Part shown: positions 45,338 through 55,086 of the stretch, one piece after another
Layout: every line of letters starts with the position of its first letter
Position numbering within the stretch: the stretch's first letter is position 1
Source: Forficula auricularia
Lineage: Eukaryota; Arthropoda; Insecta; Dermaptera; Forficulidae
Direction of reading: 5' to 3'
Length of the DNA: 64,000 bases
Assembly (NCBI GenBank): GCA_024734495.1
Contig: JALMQS010000841.1
Coordinates: forward strand, 1,039,626-1,103,625
The notes under the pieces: generated by a model
Seen by the model: only the letters and a program-made list of their open reading frames with translations
What the model was told of the DNA's origin: nothing
The model's database searches: none
Position numbers and translations under genes: made by a program

Positions 45338-47227
45338 AAGCGTCCATCCGCGATCTGGCACTTGTTCAATGCTATAACGCGTTGTGGTCATTTATTAAAA
45401 AAAACCACAACACAAATTTCGCTTTATGGCTTTCTCACATTTGCTTCAACCCGTTGTGATTGGTTTTTTGTTCATTGGTCGATTTCGATCTCTGAGCCTA
45501 TTTTGCATGTTGTTTTAAATTAGAGTACCTACCGCCCTCTAGGAATATTCCAGAGGTTTGATTTAATAATGAGCGCATTCTCAATTTGTTATTTATTTTT
45601 TTATTATATACTTAAGATGAGATTTTTATTGTGAAAGCAAAATGACTAAATATAGATATATCAAATTAACCTTTGCTTTCTTAGATCGAGTAGTACTAAC
45701 TTGGTTTCATTTCTTGTAGAGAAGGATGATTTGTTTATGTTAGAATTTCTTCTCTCCCCGTGCATGCAATCTCTCTAGCTGCTCACGGTTTTCTTGTGCT
45801 CCTAATTAATCTAAACCCTATCAACCCTTCTATCCACACTATGACCTGACTGTGCGCCCTTCGAATTCCATTAGGTTATGCATCATAGATAGAAGAGGCA
45901 CTTAACTCGATTAGAAAGGGCCAGGAAGCAACCCTCTTATTTAGAATCTAGGCCCTTTTCCACTTTAGTTAATCTCGGGAGTTGATGATTTTCTCTATCA
46001 TTATGAAAATATGCCAAAATTAGCCTTGATAAAGAAAAAACAAATGACGGTCTATCTTTGACCAAATTAATTATCATGTCAACACTTTTATTCCCTCAAA
46101 TTTTTCTGATACCATCTCTTAATTTGTTCAATTAAGAAAAAAAATGGATGATAAAATACTTTATTGGATATTTTTTCAAAATCATTCAAGAAACTTATCT
46201 AAATAAGATTTTATCTCTTCTATTTGCCAAGTGTGCTCATTATTTAATTTAAATTTATTATTATTATTATTCGAAAGAATTTCTACTACCAAATTGGCCT
46301 TACATTTCTTTATTAATTAAAGTTAAATACGTTTACCTGGCCGTTAACTTTTTTATAGATCTTAAAAATTCCCATACATTCCTTTTTTTGCAATTTTCAA
46401 ATAATGTTATTAACCTAAATAATATAAATGTTAAAAACAAATATTTTATTTATAATTGTGAAAAATATATTTTTAATTTAAAACTTTAAAAGTATATATT
46501 AATTTACCTCATTTTTAGTCAGCAAAATTATTAATTATTATTGCGATGGTCTATAATTGACGTGACCTGGATCCAATAAAACTATTTTACCCCTAGGTCT
46601 TTAGGGAAGGTTATTTTTGTATCTATGCTTGAATCAAGTTGAATGCAATTTATAATAATTACATTTTTCCATGATTATTTTTTTTCTATTTCAGCTCTTT
46701 TTTAACACTCTAAGTCCAGTTTCTTATTTCTATTCATTATATAATAAAAAGAAATTGCGAAAAGGATTTATAATATACTGCCTTTCGTCTCATTCAACAT
46801 AAATACACTTCATAATATTTCATAGAAAAAGTTTGATAATTAATTCTACTGAACTTTGTTCTAGATATGAAAAAAACTGAAATTAGCCTCATTTTCCGAC
46901 TAAATGTATATTATAAACATTTTGATTTTATTATTATATTGACAGTTTGGCATTTAGGTATTAGTTTTAGTTTTATTTGAATAATATTCTATAGACCGAA
47001 TTTCCTTATTGCCCTCGAGTACTAGCTGTTAAAAGATTAGTGAGTGAGATTTCTCCACGTAAAATTTTCAATTAAAAAAAAAAAAAAATGATGAAATCAA
47101 ATCAAAATCTAATTTATATTTTCTTAAAAAAAAATTTACAGTAACATTACAAAAATAAATCTCAAAAACTAGCCATAGTCTTTATAATAATATCGACAAA
47201 GTTGTATCCCAAAAACGTAATGAGATC
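45338..47227. other. Unrecognised DNA, partly less AT-rich
   Basis: 45338-45550 and 45730-45960 are noticeably richer in G+C than the rest. They contain no repeat I recognise and could hold regulatory or untranslated sequence. The remainder is AT-rich, ending in a run of about 15 A near 47077. Confidence 0.35.
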
Positions 47228-47235
47228 ATCTACTA

Positions 47236-48934
47236 GTGTTTCCTAACCTTTTCAGTTGCATTACTCTTGTGACCAAGCAAACCATGTACTTTAACCCTTG
47301 TTCAAAAAATATAGTACATTATGAGAAAATAAAACTAAAAATTTATTAGGATTATTGATTATTAATCATTTTTTTTTACTAAAAATCCTCAATGTTCCTT
47401 CAGTTTGTATTTGTAGAAATTTGATCGTATGATAAATATTTTCTTATATAAATTAGGTTTATAAAATAAAGGTGAATATTAAATTAAAATCAAGTTAAAT
47501 TAATTCATTGTGATTTCATATTTTTGAAAGTTACTTTATTATAGCTTTTTCAAAGATTAAAAAGTCCGATCTGACATCCGGCTGTAGCTCAGATTATTTA
47601 TGTCTGAGTATGTGAACAACAGTGATATCTTGCTATATATCTACCATACGTCTCGGTTTGAAGGTATGGTTCAAGTGTCCCAGTCAGTTTGTCATTTTGT
47701 TCGGTTTTTTGGAAAAAAATTATTAAGTTCTGCCTCGGCAAAGTTAATTAAGTTAAGTGTACTAAATTCCAGTGAATTTCTGGACGCGATTAAAAATTCA
47801 AAAAATAGAAGAAAAAGTAAAAACTTTTTCAACACGCGCTACCCTTGCTAGTTAGAGCCGTAACAAGTAATTTCTTTTGTACATTTTGTCTGAATTTTAA
47901 TGAAGTCCAATTGAATATTCTCTCCATACCGAGTATCGTTTTGGTCCGAGTGCAAAAGACCATTCCTAGAATAATAGAAATTAAGAAATTAGTCTCTAAT
48001 AGTTTGGAACAAGTTAGAACTTGTATTTGGCCAGGTTTGAACATGTATTTAGCATCCTTGCAATGCACCTTAGTTCTAAAGAAAGGGAGATCATTCTAGC
48101 CGAGCTATTTATAGTTATTTTCATCGATCAGATTCAAATGAAAGAATCGCTCACCCGCACATTAAATAATAAAAAACTGAAAACTTTTTCAAGACTCGGT
48201 ACACTAAAGCTGCCCTATTAATTATTAATAAACATAAATATAAATTGTCTTTTATGGCTATACTATAACATCCTCTTAAAATCTTAATAGAATATTTCAA
48301 AAAATAATATTTTCTGCCTTTTGAACGTGAAATTCCAAAATCTAATCAGTAGGTACTATAAATAAATACAAACGAATTTTTTGACTTTCCGTTCTTGGGC
48401 TATTGTGGGTATCGGAATTCAGACACACAAAGAGAAAAAAATCATAGTTGAAAAATATTTATCCCCGCTTTTCAGACATTTTAAAGCACAATGAGCAAAT
48501 TAATATTTACTTTTATGCGTGATTTAATACTAGAGCCGCCTGGGAGGAAAATAATTTTTAACCTTATTTCATGCTAGTGATTAAGAGTAATTAAAAATCA
48601 TTACTACTTAATTGTTTTTCTTTCTTAACCACTTCATAAAAAAGTTAACTTTTTGAATCTTAAATACTTTGCTGAATATAATTCTCTCTATGTAAAATCA
48701 TATTTTTTTATTTCGAATAGACTCTTGAAATTGTCTCGGTTTGATAAAAAAATATTATGGTAACTCTATAGTATGTCTAGACAAACTTCAAATGCGTACC
48801 GGAGCAATCCATCGCCCCATCGCGGAAAAATTGAAATCGTTTTACCGTCAACATATATTAATTAGTCTAATTACCCCCTTCAAGTAGCCATTTTACCCCC
48901 ATGAGGGTAAATACCCCTAGGGTAGGAACCACTG
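47236..48934. mobile_element. hAT-type DNA transposon remnant (about 1.7 kb, 8-bp TSD)
   Basis: The left end is GTGTTTCCTAACCTTTTCAG; the right end, reverse-complemented, is CAGTGGTTCCTACCCTAG followed by GGGTA-rich sequence. Both are of the CAGTGGTTCC hAT type (first bases of the left end altered). ATCTACTA lies at 47228-47235 and again at 48935-48942. The interior (47600-48221) carries three overlapping open segments of 66-84 codons in different frames, too broken to assign. I see no hATC-type dimerisation motif, so transposase coding is not shown. Foldback element 6 is inserted at its right edge. Confidence 0.7.
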
Positions 48935-48950
48935 ATCTACTACATGATTA

Positions 48951-49248
48951 ATTAATAAAGTAAAGGGAGTGTAGTTTCACAATGAATAAAATAAAACTCA
49001 AAGAGGTTTATACAAACTCAATATATTTCGGATTATTAGTCCATCATCGGGAGTTTACAGATTACAAACAGTTTTTAATCTGTAAACTCCAGATGATGGA
49101 CTAATAATCCGAAATATATTGAGTTTGTATAAACCTCTTTGAGTTTTATTTTATTCATTGTGAAACTACACTCCTTTACTTTATTAATTAATATCATGTT
49201 TTACCTAAAATCCACACCACTTTCCCTAAATAAAAAAAAAAAAAAAAA
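48951..49248. mobile_element. Penelope-like foldback element 6 (298 bp, 13-bp TSD, poly-A end)
   Basis: TACTACATGATTA at 48938-48950 is repeated at 49249-49261. The arms are nearly identical: AATAAAGTAAAGGGAGTGTAG left, CTACACTCCTTTACTTTATT right. The right extension is about 55 bp and ends in about 16 A, which indicates an RNA intermediate. Hammerhead-like motifs in both arms are degenerate: C(C or A)GATGA, T, GGA..TCC, GAAAT (49020-49050 minus, 49089-49120 plus), with GAAAT for GAAAC. Stem II GGA/TCC is intact. Confidence 0.85.
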
Positions 49249-49261
49249 TACTACATGATTA

Positions 49262-50250
49262 TCAGTATTTTTCTTTTTTTTAGGTAGGTTATTTATTTAT
49301 TTATTTATTGTCAGATACGTTTGATATTCTATTTTTTTAAAAATCAATTAATGAGTTATGTTTATTAACTAAAATATTTAGTTTTTGAATATCATATAAA
49401 ATTTCAAAAAATCAAAAAACAAAACAATGCAAATTATCAAACTTTAGCAACACACAACGGAGTAACACTATATTTATTTATTTTTTAATACCTTTTTGGC
49501 GACCTTAATAAGAAATAACTTTAAATTATTATATTTAACCGATTATAACCAACTTTTTGTCTATCTTGTATTATTTCAACAATTTATTAATTACCATTTC
49601 TTTTGAGATTGACTATACTTCTCATCCACCCTTAAGACCTCTAATTGAATAGAACAGACTAACATCTTCTCTTTTCTTCGTACTTTCACACTTCTTCCCT
49701 CTTTTCTTTAATTAAAAGTTGAGTGCGATAGAATCCTTGTCTAGTATCTAGTAGAAAATCTTGTTTGAAAGCCTTCGCTGGCATCCGTTCCTCCCTTCGG
49801 ATTAGACGAAAATAAACATTCGTCGGCAAACCATCAAGTAACATTCATGGAACCTGCAGTTAGAGGGAAACTGCCATTAGCTTGGATTAGAAGCCAAATG
49901 AACATTCAACCTCGCTTGCTTTTTATTAGTTTTTTCTCATACCTAAATGAAACGTAACCAGAATTTCACTTTCCCTCTTTACAAGTGAGATTGTATTATT
50001 ATAATGAAACATCCATTAGATATATCATATTATGTTTTAATAAAAAAAATGTCAATCACTTTCCTTTATTCAAGCCTGAGGAATTTAGAACAAAGACTTG
50101 CCTATAGTTTAAATGCTAATTTCCTTATATGATATGATATTTTCTCAAAGTCTAATTTAAATGTCTAATTACTATTTCTAAATTTCTTAAAATTTTCAAT
50201 TAAATGAATAAATATGAAAGATTTCAATTTGTCGATGGTAATAGATACAA
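49262..50250. other. Unrecognised DNA with a GC-richer patch
   Basis: 49740-49920 is clearly richer in G+C and complex in sequence, but offers no open frame with splice signals and matches no repeat here. The rest is AT-rich. Confidence 0.35.
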
Positions 50251-50340
50251 ATTTTCTTAGAAAATCATAAGATGGTGTCATTTATTAGATCAGATGGAAT
50301 GGATTATTTTTAATTATATGTCAGAAGGGTTGTTTTTCGC

Positions 50341-50397
50341 CCCTCGGGAATCGAACCCGAGTGCCAGTAACAGCAATCCGGGCCATCTGGCTCACCT
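50341..50397 (-). other. tRNA-like segment in left foldback arm
   Basis: Reverse complement of the segment at 51451-51510. On the minus strand it shows the B-box GGTTCGATTCC within a T-arm TCGGG-TTCGATT-CCCGA. See the right-arm entry. Confidence 0.45.
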
Positions 50398-50494
50398 CTG
50401 AGGTGCAATGACATATGTAAACGCGTTAAATATTTTATTCAAAGATTGTTATCTTAATTTGTAAAATAAATTTTTATAATTTTTCTAATTAATA

Positions 50495-50965
50495 TAACAG
50501 AGAATAATTGCCATATCAATGAGAATTGTTTTTGACCGCGCTTATTTGAAAAAGATATTTATCGCGAGACTACTGCGGATTACGCTATTGGAGTCTGCGG
50601 AGTCTTGAGAGTCTGGACCAAGAGAAAATTCCCTACATTTGATTCGCGATTGAATCAAATGTAAAACATTCGATTAATTTATGGCAAGCATCTAACATAC
50701 ATGCTAATAGACCGAGCGCTCTGGACTGGGAGATTAAATATATAACATTTGAGATTTCAAATTCACTTGGTGATCCATCCGAATGTCTAGCGGGCTATAC
50801 GCGAAATGACGTTGGATTGTAGCTAAGTGGATCACATCTTTTTCTCTCTTGGTCCAGACTTAAGACTCCGCAGACTCCAATAGCGTAATCCGCAGTAGTC
50901 TCGCGATAAATATCTTTTTCAAATAAAATTAAAAACAATTCTCATTGATATGGCAATTAATCTTT
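50495..50965. repeat. Inner foldback (arms 50495-50626 and 50845-50965)
   Basis: The arms share TTGCCATATCAATGAGAATT, AAAGATATTTATCGCGAGAC, CTACTGCGGATTACGCTATT and GGAGTCTGCGGAGTCT with their complements. Identity is very high, with an 8-bp interruption (CCGCGCTT at about 50537) in the left arm. The central loop (50627-50844) is asymmetric and holds one copy of the TACATTTGATT..AATCAAATGTA short palindrome. No hammerhead core was found. Confidence 0.85.
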
Positions 50966-51096
50966 GTTATTGATAGAGATTTTCTTTAGGAGACGGACTG
51001 GTATAAATATGCAATTGGATGTTGATGAAAGCAGTCCACGGTGGTTGTAAAAATAAGACTATAGAGGTTTTATTATTTTACATTTATTTATTAAAC

Positions 51097-51132
51097 CGAC
51101 GTTTCGGAGATTTATTCTCTCCTTCTTCAACT
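51097..51132 (-). ncRNA. Minimal hammerhead ribozyme motif (element 7, left arm)
   Basis: The minus strand reads TTGAAGA, A, GGAGA, loop, TCTCC, GAAACGTCGG. Stem II has five pairs. The first core base is T instead of C (TTGAAGA), which would be expected to reduce activity; the right-arm copy keeps C. Confidence 0.7.
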
Positions 51133-51144
51133 GACTTTTTGTTA

Positions 51145-51181
51145 CCCTGAAGAAGGAGAGAATAAATCTCCGAAACGTCGG
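51145..51181 (+). ncRNA. Minimal hammerhead ribozyme motif (element 7, right arm)
   Basis: The + strand reads CCCTGAAGA, A, GGAGA, GAATAAA, TCTCC, GAAACGTCGG. Both core halves are intact and stem II has five perfect pairs. This and the element 3 copies are the best-preserved hammerheads in the window. Confidence 0.85.
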
Positions 51182-51450
51182 TTTAGTAAATAAATGTAAA
51201 ATAATAAAACCTCTATAGTCTTATTTTTTTACAACCACCGTGGACTGCTTTCATCAACATCCAATTGCATTCTTTGTTATATTAATTAGAAAAATTATAA
51301 AAAATTTATTTCAGATCATTATTTCAAGTTAGAAATATATAAGTTCAAATATTATTTTCACTCAATATTTGACAAAAATTCCCTACATTTGATTTGCGAT
51401 TGAATCAAATGTAGAAAACATCCGATTAATTTGTAAAGTCTCACGATCAC

Positions 51451-51510
51451 AGGTGAGCCAGATGGCCCGGATTGCTGTTACTGGCACTCGGGTTCGATTC
51501 CCGAGGGGGT
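51451..51510 (+). other. tRNA-like segment in right foldback arm
   Basis: It contains B-box GGTTCGATTCC (51491-51501) in a five-pair T-arm, TCGGG-TTCGATT-CCCGA. The upstream sequence GAGCCAGATGGCCCGG resembles an A-box region only weakly, and no acceptor stem is closed. It is probably the head of a tRNA-derived SINE, duplicated in inverse orientation when the foldback formed. Confidence 0.5.
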
Positions 51511-51599
51511 GAAAAACAACCCTTCTGACACATAATTAAAAATAATCCATTCCATCGGATCTAATAGATGACATTATATTATGATTTTCTAAGAAAATG

Positions 51600-53216
51600 A
51601 ATAAATAATCGTGAAAATTTTAAAAATACATAGAAACGCCATTTCAGAGCTTGGCCACTGCGTTTTAGAATCCCTCTCCTGTACTTAATTTTTATTATCG
51701 AAAATTACACGCACATTGCCAAATACAGGAAAAGTCAACAGGAAACCACCCCTAGAGAACGATTAATTTGTTACATATCATAGAAGAAGTTATATCCTGG
51801 CAAAGGAAAGATAAAGCTCATCCTGGTACGACTCCTAATTTGGACATGACTTCACTCGAATTCTAGTATTTCACTTTGAAAACACTTTAAACCTATGTAC
51901 CATATAATGCGTTAAAATCTTTCATTTCTTTCAAGACATTTAAGCCTAACCATGTGTTGTTTTTCTAATACTTAGTTAATAATCGTGTTTTCTAGGTAAT
52001 CTTAAGTCGACTTCTTAAGTTACACATGAATCTACTACAACGAATTATATTATTTAAATAGAATTTTGAAGCCTAATAAGAACAAGATCTAAACCATACC
52101 TCGTCTTTAATTTTAATTATGTTATGTCTCAGAATGTAGTCGTTTAACAAATACAATTTTACACTTGATTTCCCTTTAAAAGTCATTTCACGGTCACTAT
52201 CACTTTCAATTATCTTCCCAAACAGTCTTAACATCTAAAACAGTGTTTGAAATCTTCACAAAAACATGATAATTTTTTATTAAATAAGTACATGGATGGT
52301 ATCTATTAATTTACTTAAATCTTACTTAATTAATGTGTATTTATACAATTTGTCATCTAAGTAAATAATTTAAACCGATTTTTTTCTTTAAGACATTAAA
52401 AATATATGTATATTGAATATATATTTAATTAATAAAAAAGGCTGATTCACGAAACTCCAGTGGCTATGAGAGAAAAACCAGTAGCCACTTTAGTACAATC
52501 CGATGTGAATAACACAGCAAGGTTTTGGATAAAATCAGACAACCAAAAGTACCCCTTTTTTTGAGGTGGGTTTAGATCTCTTGTCATTTTCTCGAAAATT
52601 ACTCTAATTATTTAATTTTAATTTTTTTCAATTTATTTGAAATGCTCTTTGATATTTATAAATTAATAAAAAAAAAGTTTTAGAGATCTTATTATCTAGA
52701 TTCGATTCCGGAGAATCTTTTTTATTTTTTATTAATACGTAACCATTTTTTTCTTCTAATTTCAATATTTCTAATTTTATTATATTTTAATTCAAAATTA
52801 TTAAAAATAAATTTAATAATTATAGAAAAAATATATTTAGTTATATAGTTATTCAATTTTAAAATTTTATTAATTATAGTGAAAGTGCATAAATAACTCC
52901 AAGCCTAAACTAAAATAATTTTATAAAATAACTCGAAGAACGATCAGTTTACACTATTTACTTAAATGATAAATTGTTTGCCTACCATCTATATTTACAC
53001 ATGATATTTATTATGTGAACATTAAAATATATCATGAGGATAAATAATTAAAAAAGAATTCGAATGTAGGATATTTCTTCAAGAGAAAACGAAAAATATT
53101 CTATTGAAAATAAATTGATTTTTATATTTAAATTTATCGTTCGTTACATGTTTTATTCACCTATTAATATTTATAAAAATGCGAACCGAATATCTGAACT
53201 TCATGAGTAATTCATA
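51600..53216. other. AT-rich DNA, nothing recognised
   Basis: No element ends or frames of note. Confidence 0.5.
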
Positions 53217-53836
53217 CCCCCCCCCTCCCCCATTTTGGGCTGTTAGTTTTTGCATTTTTAGACTTCTGGGGTCCCACTGATTATGTATACAAAATTTGAT
53301 TGAGTTTGGTAAATGGCCAAGATTTTCATTTTTGACCCCCCCCATTTTGGGCGGTTAGTTTTTGCATTTTTAGACTTCTGGAGTCCCACTAATTATGTAT
53401 ACAAAATTTGGTTGAGTTTGCTCAAATAGCCTAGATTTTTAATTTTTAACCCCCCCCCCTTAATTTTGGTTCGATATGCACCAAAATTTAATCAGCTCTT
53501 AATCTCAATGGACCAAAACTACGTGTGAAATTTAGTTTCGATATTCACACTAGTTTTTGAGCTAGCTCGTCCACAAAAATTAGGTAACGCACAGACTAAC
53601 AAGACAGACTAACAGACATTTTGACAAAAACAATTATTATTATCTCGAAAAATATAATTTTTTCGATGTTCACTTATTAGAGATTTTTTGTAGAGCGAAA
53701 TGCCATGGTTTCGCTCAATTTTTTGAATCAAAATAGTTTCAGCCGTTTTTGAGATATTTCGAAAAAAATAAGGAAAAAAAACCACTTTTTTCATGCACGA
53801 TTACAATACTTGACCATATCTGTATGGTAAAGTAAA
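53217..53836 (+). repeat. R2 dispersed repeat, copy c (with 112-bp tandem units)
   Basis: The 5' part holds two head-to-tail units of about 112 bp, each starting with a C run and CATTTTGGGC and containing GTTAGTTTTTGCATTTTTAG, then GTATACAAAATTTG. The body follows: AGGTAACGCACAGACTAAC, CAGCCGTTTTTGAGATATTT, then CACGATTACAATACTTGACC and a 3' hairpin ACCATA-TCTG-TATGGT before AAAGTAAA. This is the most complete R2 copy in the window and the reference for the split copy at 8400/11031. Confidence 0.8.
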
Positions 53837-54965
53837 AGCAGTTTTGGCCAATATTCTTTATTTAATATGACTTAAGGGTTGCTCGGACATTAAGGCAATA
53901 TTGGATTAAAAATCTGAATTTTTAATATGTTATTAATCGATAACAAATACGTATAAAATAATTTTTTGAAAAAGATCTGACCAAGGGTTTTCGTGTAATT
54001 AATTATTAAAAATCGGACTTTTAACACGTAGTGAATAGGGAATGTTGGCTGAAAGCATATATTTCGATTAATCTAGCCAAATCGTATGATGAGAAAAAAC
54101 AAAAAACTTTTATTTATATAGATAAATTATCGTAGGTAACGTTAAAAAAACTCTTTCTGACCCAGGGTTTTGTAAATATTCAAATCTAAAAGATCGAAAA
54201 TATCTTCCGGCTTCACTTAAAAATAAATAAATCTCCTGACTGTGGTCAGAAATATATATTTATTAATTAAATTATTTCATTTTTCTATTAAAAATGATGT
54301 TAGCTAACATCTAAATTGAAATAATTAATTTATGTGTTTAAATTTTTAATTTTAGTCGAAAAAAATTGTCTGAGCAACCTTAATCAATTATAAATTGATT
54401 TTACGAAAAACAATTAAAAATTAAAAATGCCGATAAATAAATTAATGATTCATGATACAATAAAAAATAAGTTCCTTAAATAATTATATCACCAGTTGCA
54501 GCAGCCTGTATGAATATTTTTCTGTATTTTACATAGATAGAAGTTTCATCGAATCTATATCATGGGCTTTTTGATAAGCTGTTCTCATTACTTCTATACA
54601 ACCAATATAAAGGCGCGTTTCTATATCAAGTATTGAAAATCTGTTATTTATATTTCTAAAGGATTTTTTTAAATTCCTAGTGAATATCGCTAGTTGGCTC
54701 GCCTATACCGATGTTGCTACAGTACTGTCCCTTGTATGGGTGGCTATCTCATTGTGTTGGGAATTGTTAACCAAAATACAGTATAGGTACTTATATTTTA
54801 TTATACTGTACTGTGTGTACTTAATTGTTTATATCTGCCTTATGAGGCATCATCTTCAGAGCATCGTTTAATAAATAATTAAATAAATAAATAGCAATTG
54901 GATCTGAATTTTTTCTTTAAATATCATTAATACTGATTAATTGTTTCAAATAGGACTTCAATAAG
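53837..54965. other. AT-rich DNA with a doubtful hammerhead-like motif
   Basis: At 54829-54862 the minus strand reads CTGAAGA, TGA, TGCCT..AGGCA, GATATAAA. It has the first core half and a good stem, but the second half is GATA, not GAAA. No inverted arms or duplication were found around it. The 63-codon frame at 54680 is within chance expectation. Confidence 0.35.
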
Positions 54966-55086
54966 TTTTTTTTGGCTTTTCGGCCTTTCTAGCCATAAGC
55001 CTAATTACGATACTAGTTATATATTTTTTAAAATTTGTCTCTACCCCCGGGGGCCAGATTTTAGCCGGATGCCTCGAGTCGGATTC
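54966..55086 (-). mobile_element. tRNA-derived SINE family S2, truncated copy
   Basis: The minus strand begins GAATCCGACTCGAGGCATCC and ends GGCCGAAAAGCC plus a short A run, matching the 3' 120 bp of the full copy at 57422-57607 at nearly every base. The break falls in the B-box, so the promoter half is missing. No target duplication is visible. Confidence 0.85.

Larger units (their letters stand above)
50971..51270. mobile_element. Penelope-like foldback element 7 (300 bp, 10-bp TSD, two hammerheads)
   Basis: TCTTTGTTAT at 50961-50970 is repeated at 51271-51280. The left extension of about 47 bp (50971-51017) precedes arms from TGCAATTGGATGTTGATGAA to TTCATCAACATCCAATTGCA. The arms are almost identical, differing at only a few positions. 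Two hammerhead motifs face each other across a loop of about 12 bp. Small size, fresh arms and an exact duplication make it the youngest-looking copy. It interrupts an older foldback. No protein is encoded. Confidence 0.9.
50251..51599. repeat. Outer foldback of a nested structure (arms 50251-50397 and 51451-51599)
   Basis: Arms of about 148 bp: outer ATTTTCTTAGAAAATCAT / ATGATTTTCTAAGAAAAT, inner CATCTGGCTCACCT / AGGTGAGCCAGATG. Each arm holds a T-arm-like tRNA piece. Next inward, 50460-50500 pairs with 51265-51315, and ATTCCCTACATTTGATT..GATTGAATCAAATGTA occurs twice in the same orientation (50629 and 51378). Inside are a second foldback (50495-50965) and Penelope-like element 7. Removal of element 7 restores a continuous arm, so it arrived last. 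Confidence 0.8.
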
